Assembly: GCA_017551665.1 (NCBI GenBank)
Contig: JAFZLB010000052.1
Coordinates: 18,044 to 82,043, forward strand
Direction of reading: 5' to 3'
Origin: Lachnospiraceae bacterium
GTDB lineage: Bacteria > Bacillota > Clostridia > Lachnospirales > Lachnospiraceae
DNA length: 64,000 nucleotides
Numbering within the stretch: position 1 is the first letter of the stretch; each line of letters begins with the position of its first letter. Made by a program: the position numbers and the translations under genes. This document shows, in pieces, positions 25,339-34,739 of this stretch. The notes beneath the pieces were generated by a model. It made no database searches. It was not told where the DNA came from and saw nothing but the letters and a program-made list of their open reading frames with translations.

Positions 25339-26259
25339 ATGAAAAACGGAGGACTCCTGCGGGATCTGAAAAAAAACAGGACAAAATGGTTCATGCTTCT
25401 TCCTGCGGCGATCGTGGTGATTTTGATGTGCTACATCCCCATGAGCGGTATTGTTCTGGCCTTTAAGGAGTTTAATTACCATGACGGCATCTTTGGCAGT
25501 CCATGGGCGGGGCTTCAGAACTTCCTCTTTTTCTTCAAAAGCGGTAAGGCCTGGGCAGTCACAAGAAACACCATCCTTTACAACATCGCGTTTCTGACCG
25601 TCAACACGGTCATGCAGATCACCGTCGCCATTGTCTTATCCGAGATCACACGCAAACGGTTCAAAAAAGTCACGCAGTCCCTCATGTTTTTGCCGTACTT
25701 CATTTCCTGGGTCGTGGTAGGCGCGTTTATCTACAACCTGTTCAATTACGAGTTCGGTGCGATCAATACCTTCCTGAAGCAAATCGGCGCGGGCGCGGTT
25801 GATGTCTATTCCAATCCGAAGGCATGGATTCCGATTCTGATTCTGGTGAGCCTGTTCAAAAACCTGGGATACGGGACGGTGATGTATCTGGCGAGCGTGA
25901 TCAATATTGACCCACAGCTCTATGAGGCCGCGGATGTGGACGGTGCCACGATCTGGCAAAAGATCCGCCATATCACGCTGCCGGGGATCCGTCCGACGAT
26001 GATCATTTTGATTCTGTTGTCCATCGGCACCATCATGAAAGGCGATTTCCAGATGTTCTGGCAGGTGACCGGAAACAATCCCATGACGCTGGGCACGACG
26101 GACGTCATCGACACCTATGTGACAAGAAGTCTCATGTATTTACAGGAGTTTGGCATGACGAGTGCGGCAGGCCTGTATCAGTCGGTCTTTTCCTTCATCC
26201 TGATACTGCTTGCCAACTACGCGGTCAAAAAAGTCGAACCGGATTACACACTGTTCTGA
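25339..26259 (+). CDS. ABC transporter permease, LplB type
   Basis: The 306-residue permease has six predicted transmembrane helices. The start region (MLLPAAIVVILMCYIPMSGIVLAFK) is typical of the LplB/YtcP class, and the EAA loop YEAADVDGATIWQKIRHI is followed by TLPGIRP. The class imports oligosaccharides, often plant or host glycan fragments. The ATG at 25339 follows GAGGAGG. It is followed 12 bases later by its partner permease. Confidence 0.9.
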   Translation: MKNGGLLRDLKKNRTKWFMLLPAAIVVILMCYIPMSGIVLAFKEFNYHDGIFGSPWAGLQNFLFFFKSGKAWAVTRNTILYNIAFLTVNTVMQITVAIVLSEITRKRFKKVTQSLMFLPYFISWVVVGAFIYNLFNYEFGAINTFLKQIGAGAVDVYSNPKAWIPILILVSLFKNLGYGTVMYLASVINIDPQLYEAADVDGATIWQKIRHITLPGIRPTMIILILLSIGTIMKGDFQMFWQVTGNNPMTLGTTDVIDTYVTRSLMYLQEFGMTSAAGLYQSVFSFILILLANYAVKKVEPDYTLF

Positions 26260-26271
26260 GGCGGGAGAAGA

Positions 26272-27171
26272 ATGCAGGCAAAGTCAAAAAGAAAAAGAGG
26301 CAGGGACAAAACGGTATTTTTCGCACTGGGGTACACGCTGATTACCCTTTTGACGGTCTTTTGCGTGTTGCCCTTTCTGCTGATTCTGGCGGGTTCCTTT
26401 ACGGAGCAGTCCTCGCTTTTGACGGACGGCTATCGTCTGATTCCGAAGGTCTTTTCGTCAGAGGCCTATGCCTTTCTGTTCCGCGTGCCGGGTGACATTC
26501 TCCGCGCATACGGCGTGACGATTTTTGTGACGGCGACGGGGACGGTGTTAAGCCTGTTCATCACGAGCATGGCGGCCTTTGTACTTGCGAGCAAGAGCTT
26601 CCGCTACCGCAACGCCGTTTCCTTCTTCTTTTACTTTACGACGGTCTTCGGCGGCGGTCTCGTTCCCTGGTACATTTTCAACATCAAGTACCTGCATTTC
26701 AAAAACAACTTTATCTCCCTGCTGTTGCCGCTGATGGTCAACGCGACCTATCTGCTGATTCTGAAAAGCTATATGAAAAGCATCCCGGATGAGGTCTATG
26801 AATCCGCAAAGCTGGACGGTGCCGGTGACTGGAGGGTTTACCGCATGATTGCGCTGCCTTTGAGCAAGGCGGGGCTTGCCACGGTGGGGCTTTTTACCGC
26901 GCTCAATTACTGGAATGACTGGTATGACGCGATGCTGTTCATTGATGACGCGAAGATGTATCCGCTGCAATACTATCTGAATGATATTTTGAACAAGAGC
27001 CAGGGGATGGCGCAGGCGGCGGCGCGGGCCGGTATTCCTGCGGCGCAGATTCCGACAGAGCCGGTGAAGCTTGCCATGACCGTGATTGCGACCGGACCGA
27101 TCATCCTGCTCTATCCCTTCCTGCAAAAATATTTTGTGAAAGGGGTCACCATCGGTGCCGTCAAAGGCTGA
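26272..27171 (+). CDS. Carbohydrate ABC transporter permease, YtcP/LplC type
   Basis: The 299-residue permease has six predicted transmembrane helices and the EAA loop YESAKLDGAGDWRVYRMI. The C-terminus FLQKYFVKGVTIGAVKG is typical of the second permease of this class. A long extracellular loop near residue 230-265 (LNKSQGMAQAAARAGIPAAQ) is characteristic of YtcP-like proteins. It pairs with the preceding permease. Confidence 0.9.
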   Translation: MQAKSKRKRGRDKTVFFALGYTLITLLTVFCVLPFLLILAGSFTEQSSLLTDGYRLIPKVFSSEAYAFLFRVPGDILRAYGVTIFVTATGTVLSLFITSMAAFVLASKSFRYRNAVSFFFYFTTVFGGGLVPWYIFNIKYLHFKNNFISLLLPLMVNATYLLILKSYMKSIPDEVYESAKLDGAGDWRVYRMIALPLSKAGLATVGLFTALNYWNDWYDAMLFIDDAKMYPLQYYLNDILNKSQGMAQAAARAGIPAAQIPTEPVKLAMTVIATGPIILLYPFLQKYFVKGVTIGAVKG

Positions 27172-27230
27172 GGTACCGTTGCGGATAAAACAAGAACAAC
27201 CATTCACGCACAACAAAGGAGGAAAACAAG

Positions 27231-28841
27231 ATGAGGAAGTTGAAAAGGTTTCTTGCCTGCACGCTGACGGCGGCGATGTTTGCGGCCGCGCTTTCGGGGT
27301 GCGGCGGTAACGCGGGCGGCGCTGCGTCTTCCGCACCGGCCGCGGACAGCGTTGTGAGCACATCACAGGCGGAGCAGCCCGCGGACACAACGCAGGCGGC
27401 GGAAACACCGGCAGCGGAGACACCGGAGGAAGTGACGCTGACGATGTACCTGCTGGGAGACAGAACGCCGGACTTCGATCTGGTCTTTGACAAGATCAAT
27501 GAAAAGATGAAGGCGGAAATCAACGCAACACTTGAAGTGAAGTTTATGGGCTGGGGCGAATACGAGCAGAAATACCCGCTGGTCTTTGCTTCCGGTGAGG
27601 ACTTTGACCTGATCTATTCCGCGGACTGGGCGATGTACAACGCACAGGCCAGCAAGCAGGGATTTTACGAAATCACGAAGGAAATGCTGGAAACATACGC
27701 GCCCAAAACAGCTGCCACCATTTATGACGACGCGTGGGAGCAGTCCAAGGTGGACGGCAAGGTCTATATGCTGCCGATGAACTACAAGGAACTGACCGCC
27801 TATGTCTTCTTCGTGAGAGGCGATCTGATGGAAAAATACGGCATTGATCAGGTGAATTCCATCGATGATATCGAAGCGTATCTGCAGGCGGTTGCGGACA
27901 ATGATCCCGGCATGATTCCGCTGGATATCGGCTCGGATTTTGATGATCGTTTCCTGTATGATCTCTTCTGGCAGGCGGAAATCGCGGGACGTCTGGAAAA
28001 GGTCAATCCGGAGCAGCTCATGGGTTACATCGAAAGCGGCGATGATTCCGCAACCGTTTTTAATGAGACGGAGGATCCGGCCTTCCTGACGACGGTGGAA
28101 AAGCTGAAGGACTGGAAGGACAGAGGCTTCTGGAGCAAGAGCGCGGTGGTCAACACGCAGAACAACAAAGAGAGCTTTGCGGCGGGCAAGAGCGCGACGG
28201 CGCTGATGAACATCAACAACGCCAAGGGCGAATATACCACGCTGATGCAGGCGCATCCCGAGTGGGACATCCGCGTCGTGGACGCGCAGGGCAAGGCGCC
28301 GGCCATCGTGCAGTCCTATCTTGCGAACGGCATGTGCGTGTTCTCGAAATCCAAAAACCCGGAGCGTGCGCTGATGGCACTGGATCTTCTGCGCAATGAC
28401 GAGGAAATCCATGATCTGTTCTGCTACGGTATTGAGGGGGTGCACTATACGAGTCTCGGCGACGGCAAGATCGAGCTGACGGATGCCAACGAAAACTATC
28501 CATATGACGGCAACTGCAACTGGGGCATCCGCAACGATGCTTACTGGAAATCCATCGCGGGCGGCATCCCGAACTATGACGATCTGTACGACGGCTGGAT
28601 CAAAACGGCAAAGGGCAGTGAATACCAGGCCTTCACCTTCAACAACGAATCCGTCCGCAACCAGGTGGCGGCAATCGGCGAGATCTATACCACGGACATG
28701 AAACTGCTCTATCTCGGTTTTGCGGAAGATCCGGCGGCGGACATTGCTAACGTGCAGGCAAAGCTGGAAGCCGCCGGCGCAGCCGAGGTCTATGAAGAAA
28801 TGACGCGTCAGGCAAAGGAATGGCATGACGCGCTGAAGTAA
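27231..28841 (+). CDS. ABC transporter solute-binding lipoprotein, LplA type
   Basis: The 536-residue protein has a lipoprotein signal with lipobox LSGC near residue 23, a Ser/Ala/Glu linker, and a mature domain starting VTLTMYLLGDRTPDFDLVFDKINEKMK. That start and the later GIEGVHYT are hallmarks of the LplA/DUF3502 group of large binding proteins that take oligosaccharides. It follows the permeases, the reverse of the usual order. AAAGGAGG lies 8 bases before the ATG. The substrate is unknown; the DUF4091 gene 8 bases downstream and the YesMN pair suggest a complex glycan. Confidence 0.88.
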   Translation: MRKLKRFLACTLTAAMFAAALSGCGGNAGGAASSAPAADSVVSTSQAEQPADTTQAAETPAAETPEEVTLTMYLLGDRTPDFDLVFDKINEKMKAEINATLEVKFMGWGEYEQKYPLVFASGEDFDLIYSADWAMYNAQASKQGFYEITKEMLETYAPKTAATIYDDAWEQSKVDGKVYMLPMNYKELTAYVFFVRGDLMEKYGIDQVNSIDDIEAYLQAVADNDPGMIPLDIGSDFDDRFLYDLFWQAEIAGRLEKVNPEQLMGYIESGDDSATVFNETEDPAFLTTVEKLKDWKDRGFWSKSAVVNTQNNKESFAAGKSATALMNINNAKGEYTTLMQAHPEWDIRVVDAQGKAPAIVQSYLANGMCVFSKSKNPERALMALDLLRNDEEIHDLFCYGIEGVHYTSLGDGKIELTDANENYPYDGNCNWGIRNDAYWKSIAGGIPNYDDLYDGWIKTAKGSEYQAFTFNNESVRNQVAAIGEIYTTDMKLLYLGFAEDPAADIANVQAKLEAAGAAEVYEEMTRQAKEWHDALK

Positions 28842-28849
28842 GAGAGGCT

Positions 28850-30481
28850 ATGACGACATACGAAATCTATCCGGTGCACTGTCTGGAAAAGGTTTTGCCG
28901 GACAGAAGACCGGAAAAACTGCAACCCTGCGTCCTGCGCGGGTTTGCGAACGAGACATTGTCCGTACAGGTGGCTTACACCTGTACGGATGATGCCTTCG
29001 GTGAAGGAGATACCGCCTTTGATCTGGGGGTGGAATCTCCGGTGGCACAGTGCGCGTCTTTTCGCAGTGTCCGCCCGGTTCCCTGCAGCTACCCCTGTCA
29101 CGGGACGTGGGACAGTGATTATCTTTCCACAAAACCCGGTCTTTATCCGGATCTCCTGCTTCCGCTTGAAACGACAAAAGGCATCCGCGCGATTCCCGCC
29201 CAGTGGCGAAGTATCTGGGTGGATTTTACGGGCGTGCCGGCAGGGGAACATACGGTGACACTGCTCGCGACAGACAAAAGCGGGGTGCTTGCCCGGATGG
29301 AAGTGCGTCTGGAGATGTCTGACGGGCGGCTTCCGGAACAGAGTCTGTACCACACGGAGTGGTTTCATGCGGACTGCCTTGCGGATTATTACGGGGTGGA
29401 GGTCTTCTCCGAAGAACACTGGCGCATCCTCGATAACTTCATTGCTTCCGCGGCCTCGCACGGTGTCAATACGCTGCTGACGCCTGTGTTTACGCCGCCG
29501 CTTGACACCGGCATCGGCGGGGAACGCACCACCGTACAGCTTGTGCAGATAACAAAAACGGAAGCGGGATATGACTTTGATTTTTCGCTTCTGAAACGCT
29601 GGATGTCGCTTTGTAAAACACACGGCATCACGCATCTGGAGATGCCGCATCTGTTTTCCCAGTGGGGTGCGGTGTATGCGCCGAAAATCATTGTCAAAAA
29701 CGGAACAGCGGAGGAGCAGGCCTTCGGCTGGCATACGCCGGTGTCGGAGGGAAGTTATATCAGGTTTTTGAGAGAGTTTCTTCCGGCGCTCTGCACGTTT
29801 TTGCGGGAGGAGGACTGGTTTTCGCGCACTGTCTTCCATATTTCGGACGAGCCGCATGAGGAGGAAGCGGAAACTTACGCCTTCGCGAGAAACGCTGTCA
29901 TTGACCTGCTTGCGGATTGCAGGGTCATGGACGCGATCAGCGCCTTTGCGGTCTTTGAGAAGGGCATCATCGACCATCCGGTGGTCAGCATCGACGCGAT
30001 ACATCCCTTCCTGGATGCCGGAATCCGTCCCCTGTGGGCGTATCACTGCACCATGCAGGCGGTCGATGTCCCCAACCGCTTCATCGTCATGCCTTCCGCA
30101 AGAAACCGCATTCTCGGCACGCTGCTCTATTACTATGAAATCGAGGGCTTTCTGCACTGGGGCTTCAATTTCTACAACAGCAAACGCTCCGTAGAAAAGA
30201 TCAATCCGTATCTGGTCACGGATGCAGGGGAGGCCTTTCCCTCCGGTGATGCCTTTCTGGTCTATCCCGCGCCGGACGGCAGTGCTTACGAGTCCCTGCG
30301 CGGCATGACGCTGAAGCAGGCACTTTACGATTACCGTGCGTTGAAGCTTGCGGAAAGCAAAATCGGACGAATGTCCGTTCTGAAAAAACTGGATGATCTC
30401 TTCGGCAGAAAGATGACATTCACGGACTATCCGCGGGAGATTTCTTTTTTCGAAAAGATGCGCGAAAGCCTACAAATTTGA
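28850..30481 (+). CDS. DUF4091-domain glycosidase-like protein
   Basis: The 543-residue cytoplasmic protein matches the DUF4091 family. An N-terminal beta-rich domain (to about 150) precedes a barrel-like region with [41 protein letters not shown]-like strands around 260, and [10 protein letters not shown]. The C-terminal DUF4091 segment is WAYHCTMQ through [19 protein letters not shown]. Such proteins have a GH-like barrel with candidate acidic residues (the DE of HISDEPH), but no activity is well established. It starts 8 bases after the binding-protein gene, so it probably acts on the imported glycan. Confidence 0.82.
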   Translation: MTTYEIYPVHCLEKVLPDRRPEKLQPCVLRGFANETLSVQVAYTCTDDAFGEGDTAFDLGVESPVAQCASFRSVRPVPCSYPCHGTWDSDYLSTKPGLYPDLLLPLETTKGIRAIPAQWRSIWVDFTGVPAGEHTVTLLATDKSGVLARMEVRLEMSDGRLPEQSLYHTEWFHADCLADYYGVEVFSEEHWRILDNFIASAASHGVNTLLTPVFTPPLDTGIGGERTTVQLVQITKTEAGYDFDFSLLKRWMSLCKTHGITHLEMPHLFSQWGAVYAPKIIVKNGTAEEQAFGWHTPVSEGSYIRFLREFLPALCTFLREEDWFSRTVFHISDEPHEEEAETYAFARNAVIDLLADCRVMDAISAFAVFEKGIIDHPVVSIDAIHPFLDAGIRPLWAYHCTMQAVDVPNRFIVMPSARNRILGTLLYYYEIEGFLHWGFNFYNSKRSVEKINPYLVTDAGEAFPSGDAFLVYPAPDGSAYESLRGMTLKQALYDYRALKLAESKIGRMSVLKKLDDLFGRKMTFTDYPREISFFEKMRESLQI

Positions 30482-30551
30482 CACAAGATATGTTAAAATA
30501 ATTAAGTTACTTATTCTTATTACCTGTCATACAAAAGAAGAGGGGAATGTC

Positions 30552-31661
30552 ATGTCCGGATTATCGTTAAAAGGGATCGGCAAGGTTTATCCGAACGGCT
30601 TTGAGGCCGTCAAGGACTTCAATCTGGAAATTGAGGACAAGGAGTTTATCATCTTCGTCGGGCCGTCGGGCTGCGGAAAGACGACGACGCTGCGCATGAT
30701 CGCGGGGCTGGAGGACATTTCCTCCGGTGATCTGTATATCGACGACAAGCTGATGAACGACGTGGAGCCAAAGGATCGCGATATCGCGATGGTGTTTCAG
30801 AATTACGCCCTGTATCCGCACATGACGGTATATCAGAACATGGCCTTTGGTCTGAAACTGCGCAAGATGCCGAAGGACGAAATCGATCAGAAGGTGCGGG
30901 AAGCCGCAAGGATTCTGGATCTGGAAAGCCTTCTGGACAGAAAGCCCAAGGCACTTTCCGGCGGTCAGAGGCAGCGTGTGGCCATGGGCCGCGCCATCGT
31001 CCGTAACCCCAAGGTCTTTTTGATGGATGAGCCGCTCTCAAACCTCGACGCGAAGCTGCGTGTGCAGATGCGCACGGAGATCGCCTCCCTTCACCAGCGT
31101 CTCGGTACAACGATCATTTACGTCACCCATGACCAGACGGAAGCCATGACCCTGGGCACCCGCATTGTCGTCATGAAGGACGGCGTGGTGCAGCAGGTGG
31201 ATACGCCCCAGCATCTGTACGATCAGCCGGCCAATCTCTTTGTGGCGGGCTTCATGGGCTCTCCGCAGATGAACTTCCTGGACGCGACGGTCAAACGTGA
31301 CGGCGATACGGCGGTGCTGGTGGTGGACGGAAAAGACATCCGGCTGCCTGCGGAAAAGAGCAAAGCGGTGTTGGACGGCGGTTATGAGGGCAAGACGGTG
31401 GTGATGGGCATCCGTCCGGAGGATCTGGATGATTCCGAGACCGCCATCGCACAGGACAGCGCGGTCTTTACCTCCACCATCAATGTCTATGAGCTTTTGG
31501 GCGCGGAGGTGTTCCTGTACTTCGAGATCGGCGGGACAGCGGTGACGGCTCGTGTCGATGCCGCCACAAAAGCACGTCCCGGCATGGAGATCAAAATCGC
31601 GATGGATACGGACAAGATTCATGTCTTTGACAAGGAAACGGAAAAGACCATCACGAACTGA
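30552..31661 (+). CDS. msmX: Multi-use sugar ABC transporter ATPase (UgpC/MsmX family)
   Basis: The 369-residue ATPase has a Walker A motif at residues 37-45 (GPSGCGKTT), Q-loop [12 protein letters not shown], signature [15 protein letters not shown], Walker [13 protein letters not shown] and switch His in [15 protein letters not shown]-terminal TOBE/MOP-like domain follows. MsmX-type ATPases energise several CUT1 importers; three permease pairs in this window lack their own ATPase, so sharing is likely. AGAGGGGA precedes the ATG. A TTGACA overlaps the upstream stop codon at 30478-30483, but no convincing -10 lies at the right distance. Confidence 0.93.
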   Translation: MSGLSLKGIGKVYPNGFEAVKDFNLEIEDKEFIIFVGPSGCGKTTTLRMIAGLEDISSGDLYIDDKLMNDVEPKDRDIAMVFQNYALYPHMTVYQNMAFGLKLRKMPKDEIDQKVREAARILDLESLLDRKPKALSGGQRQRVAMGRAIVRNPKVFLMDEPLSNLDAKLRVQMRTEIASLHQRLGTTIIYVTHDQTEAMTLGTRIVVMKDGVVQQVDTPQHLYDQPANLFVAGFMGSPQMNFLDATVKRDGDTAVLVVDGKDIRLPAEKSKAVLDGGYEGKTVVMGIRPEDLDDSETAIAQDSAVFTSTINVYELLGAEVFLYFEIGGTAVTARVDAATKARPGMEIKIAMDTDKIHVFDKETEKTITN

Positions 31662-31696
31662 GATACACAATCTTTTTCAGATAAAAAGACGAGGGG

Positions 31697-31723
31697 ACAG
31701 GGGGCGTTTCAGCCCCCTGTTTT
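31697..31723. terminator. Intrinsic terminator of the ATPase gene, shared with a convergent gene
   Basis: ACAGGGGGC (31697-31705) pairs with GCCCCCTGT (31712-31720) around a 6-base loop, followed by TTTTG on the plus strand. The stop codon of the convergent SGNH hydrolase (31709-31711) is inside the loop, so the last codons of that gene form the right arm of the hairpin. Confidence 0.75.
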
Positions 31724-32362
31724 GAATAGTCCCCGGATTTTCTCGCAAAGCACCTGCGCGAGGGCCTGATGTGCCGCAGGCGTCAGGTGCATGAAGTCCG
31801 CACCGCCCATCACAACGCCTTCCGTATCCGCCGCGTTCATGTATTCGCACCCGAAAAGCTCCGCGACCTGTTCCAGGAGCGGCGGCAGCTCCCGACTCTT
31901 TTCATCGCAGTGCTTTCCCATGTAATCACCGATGTCCGTTCCGGCATACTCCGGAAGGATCGGCGGCGGCGCGACAATGAGGATCTTCGGACCGTCCGCC
32001 CAGGCGTCAATGGATGCTTTCGCTTTTTTCACCAGACGTTCCATTCCCTTCGCGATATTTGCCGCCGTGGCGCCGAAGCGTTCCTTGGTGTCATTCGTCC
32101 CGAGCATGATGATGAGAAGACTGACCGGCTCATGCGTCATCAGCACGGGGTGGATGGCGGGAACGCTGTTCAGCCCTTCATTCAGGGGATCCTCAAAGCA
32201 TGTGGTGCGCCCGGACAGTCCCTCCTCGATCACCAGATAGTCTTCACCGAGGAGCTTTTGAAGCACACGCGGCCAGCGGGTATTCGTGTCAAAACGCCCG
32301 CCCGTCATGTTGTCATAGCCGTGGGTATTGGAATCACCGAAGCATACGATTGTTTTGTTCAT
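31709..32362 (-). CDS. SGNH/GDSL-family hydrolase (arylesterase-like)
   Basis: The 217-residue protein shows FGDSNTHGYD with the catalytic Ser, EEGLSGRTT, MLGTNDTKERF with Asn, and the late DFMHLTPAAHQAL in which Asp and His complete the site. The pattern FGDSNTxG...TRWP...GLSGRTT is that of the bacterial arylesterase/acetyl esterase group. No signal peptide is seen. Its start overlaps the tadA stop by four bases and its stop lies in the loop of a terminator. The natural substrate is unknown; deacetylation of imported sugars is possible. Confidence 0.9.
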   Translation of the reverse strand: MNKTIVCFGDSNTHGYDNMTGGRFDTNTRWPRVLQKLLGEDYLVIEEGLSGRTTCFEDPLNEGLNSVPAIHPVLMTHEPVSLLIIMLGTNDTKERFGATAANIAKGMERLVKKAKASIDAWADGPKILIVAPPPILPEYAGTDIGDYMGKHCDEKSRELPPLLEQVAELFGCEYMNAADTEGVVMGGADFMHLTPAAHQALAQVLCEKIRGLFKTGG

Positions 32363-32904
32363 ACGTCCTCACATTCTTCTTCCTGTAAGGGTTTTCTGTT
32401 CATTTTACGGCGTATCCGCAAGTCTGTAAAGAACTGCTTTAAGACGGCGGCACATTCCTCTTTCATCACACCGTACACCGTTTCCACGCGGTGATTGAAG
32501 CGCGGCTCGTCGAACAGATTGTAAATGGAACCGGCGCAGCCCGCCTTCGGGTTCATCGCGCCGATGACAACCCGCGCTACCCTGGCCTGCACGATGGCAC
32601 CGGCGCACATCTGACAGGGCTCTAACGTCACGTACAGCGTGCAGTCCTCCAGCCGCCAGTCCCCGAGCGCTTTGCTTGCTCTTCGGATGGCGGTGATCTC
32701 CGCGTGGGACAGGGTGGAATGATCGGTGTTGCGGCGGTTGTAACCGCGCCCGATCACACGCGCCTCCGTCGTTCCCGCGCGAAAGACAATCACGCAGCCG
32801 ATGGGCACCTCGCCCAGGGCAAGGGCTTTCTTCGCCTGCGCGAGCGCCTGCTTCATATATCGGTTGTCCGTGCCATTGTTTTCTTCCGTTTCTTTTTTTT
32901 TCAT
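32359..32904 (-). CDS. tadA: tRNA-specific adenosine deaminase
   Basis: TadA converts A34 to inosine in tRNA-Arg(ACG). The 181-residue protein has the zinc-deaminase motifs STLSHAEITAI (zinc His and catalytic Glu) and VTLEPCQMCAGAI (two zinc Cys), followed by GAMNPKAGCAGSIYNL, the TadA-specific region. It is joined to its neighbours on both sides by 4-base overlaps, which ties a housekeeping gene to a transport operon. Confidence 0.95.
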   Translation of the reverse strand: MKKKETEENNGTDNRYMKQALAQAKKALALGEVPIGCVIVFRAGTTEARVIGRGYNRRNTDHSTLSHAEITAIRRASKALGDWRLEDCTLYVTLEPCQMCAGAIVQARVARVVIGAMNPKAGCAGSIYNLFDEPRFNHRVETVYGVMKEECAAVLKQFFTDLRIRRKMNRKPLQEEECEDV

Positions 32905-34730
32905 TTTGTATTCTCCGTAGTCATACAGGCCCCCGAAACCTCAGGCACATCCGCCTCCGGCGCAGGCGCTTTGCGCGAAGGCAAAGGTGCTTCTTCCGTG
33001 ACATAAGGGGAAACGGCAAGCGCGACCATCAGCGGAAAGAGCGCGATAAAGGGATAAAAATACCGCGCGATGACGCAGGGGCCAAGGTAAATAAACAGAA
33101 GATTGACCGTATGCGGAAGGGTGACAAGTGCGGCACGCTGCCGTCGTTTGACAAGAAGCGCAAGGAAAAGAAAGAAGCTTCCCGTGCAGTAGAGCCAGGG
33201 GGAGAAGAGAAGCTGGAGGGGAACAAACTTCAGCTGCACGCAGTCCGTCGCGAACCATTCGTATACGCGACGCAGGGCAGGCAGCAGGTTCTCTTCCTTC
33301 ACAAAACGTTCCGCGAAGACGGGCGTGGCGTTTGTGATATAGTATCCCGTGCGGTCACGCCACCAGTCCCGGTAGACAAGCGTATGGGAGACATCCAGCG
33401 GATACCATGCGCCCATCGTATGGTACAGGACGGCGGTGACATAACTGGAAGGATAACGGAGGAAAAGCTTTGTCCAGAGGGACACAAAGCCGAAAGGGTT
33501 TTCCGCGAAGGCTTCGTTCCGGAACCCCTGCTTCACCATATCCGAGATATAAGGACGGTAGCCCCGTAATCCCTCTTCGGTTTCATAGTACAGAATCTCT
33601 TCCAGTTCCCCGGAAGACTGCAGCGTCTCACGATTGCTTGCATAAGTCCGGGCAATCTGCTGCAGGGGGATATTCAGCGCCTCCGCGGCCTCGCCCCTTT
33701 TTGCGCCGAGCGCGGCGATGAGCGCTTCGCTGAGCAAAAGGAAGAGTGCGAGGGAAAGCGCCGTCGCGCATAAGAGCAGGCGGTACAGCCGCAGCCTGCC
33801 GCTGCCTGAGGGCCGGGAATCCGCCGCCGAAGGATGGTTCCCGCGTCTGCCTGAGGGCCGGAAAACTACAACAGCAAGCACAAGCAGCAGTCCCAGCATC
33901 ATGTAAAAGCCGTTCTTGCGGAAGAGCATCATAAACAGCGCGCTTACGGTCAGGGGAAGGAGGTGCCGGAATGATACTGTTCCCTGTCCTCCCTCCGGAG
34001 GGAAGAGCAAAAGACGCGCCAGTGCCACACTGAGCAGCACGAGAAAGGCCGAAAAATACGTGTCCTTGGAGGTGGTCACCGCCATCAGCGGATGCAGGGG
34101 AAAGAGGGCGAAAAAGAGCATGGTCAGGATGCGCCCGCGCTTTGTAAGACCAAGCTCCGTCAGCAGACAGACGAGCCTTGACAGCGCAAAGGAAAGCAGA
34201 AACATCTGCACCAGCGAATACACCGCCATGCCGTCTAAGGCAATGCCCCGCGCCTGCAGCCACTGCCCGAAATCATAGGCCCAGCCTAAGGTCAGGGTGT
34301 GAAAGAGCGGATGATGATCGTCAAAAGCCGCACCGGTGTACTGGAAGAGCTGCGGCTCCGCATCATAGGAATAGATCGCGGGGAAATAGGCAAAATAACA
34401 GGGCAGCCAGGAAACAAAGAGAATGAGCTGCAGCTTCCATGCGGACAGGCGATTTTGCTGCGCGTCCTCAGGCGCGCGGACATAGAGCGCACCGGCCAGA
34501 CGCGCCAGCACCGCCGTACACAAAAGGGTCAGGAAGAAAAACAAAATGCCGGTCGCAAGGCCGCTGACAACATGCAGATAAAGCGGTGCGCTCGTTCCTT
34601 CGCCGATGGTAAACAGGACATGGCCGAGGGTCACGCCAAGGCCGGACACAAGCGAAAAGAAGAGCAGCAAAAGCCTTGTGCCTCTGCTGCCCCTTCCGAA
34701 GATTCTGTTTTTCCATTCGCGAAAGGACAT
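32901..34730 (-). CDS. DUF6020-family polytopic membrane protein
   Basis: The 609-residue protein has about twelve hydrophobic segments. A large soluble loop at roughly 335-480 contains YETEEGLRGYRPYISDMVKQGF. The stretch SWLPCYFAYFPAIYSYDAEPQL, followed by DDHHPLFHTL, is the recognisable mark of the DUF6020 family of Firmicutes. An Asp-rich first loop with many membrane helices resembles GT-C glycosyltransferases, so a lipid-linked sugar transferase is plausible, but this is inference. It starts 9 bases after a permease gene and overlaps tadA. Confidence 0.8.
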   Translation of the reverse strand: MSFREWKNRIFGRGSRGTRLLLLFFSLVSGLGVTLGHVLFTIGEGTSAPLYLHVVSGLATGILFFFLTLLCTAVLARLAGALYVRAPEDAQQNRLSAWKLQLILFVSWLPCYFAYFPAIYSYDAEPQLFQYTGAAFDDHHPLFHTLTLGWAYDFGQWLQARGIALDGMAVYSLVQMFLLSFALSRLVCLLTELGLTKRGRILTMLFFALFPLHPLMAVTTSKDTYFSAFLVLLSVALARLLLFPPEGGQGTVSFRHLLPLTVSALFMMLFRKNGFYMMLGLLLVLAVVVFRPSGRRGNHPSAADSRPSGSGRLRLYRLLLCATALSLALFLLLSEALIAALGAKRGEAAEALNIPLQQIARTYASNRETLQSSGELEEILYYETEEGLRGYRPYISDMVKQGFRNEAFAENPFGFVSLWTKLFLRYPSSYVTAVLYHTMGAWYPLDVSHTLVYRDWWRDRTGYYITNATPVFAERFVKEENLLPALRRVYEWFATDCVQLKFVPLQLLFSPWLYCTGSFFLFLALLVKRRQRAALVTLPHTVNLLFIYLGPCVIARYFYPFIALFPLMVALAVSPYVTEEAPLPSRKAPAPEADVPEVSGACMTTENTK

Positions 34731-34739
34731 CCGGGAAGT

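Noticed and set aside
27363-28826. 487-codon minus-strand frame opposite the binding-protein gene at 27231
   Set aside because: It is antisense to a clear lipoprotein gene with signal peptide and ribosome site; the translation has no recognisable domain.
30478-30506. Promoter for the MsmX-like ATPase starting at the TTGACA over the upstream stop codon
   Set aside because: No acceptable -10 hexamer lies 16-18 bases downstream; the TAAAAT present is only 10 bases away.
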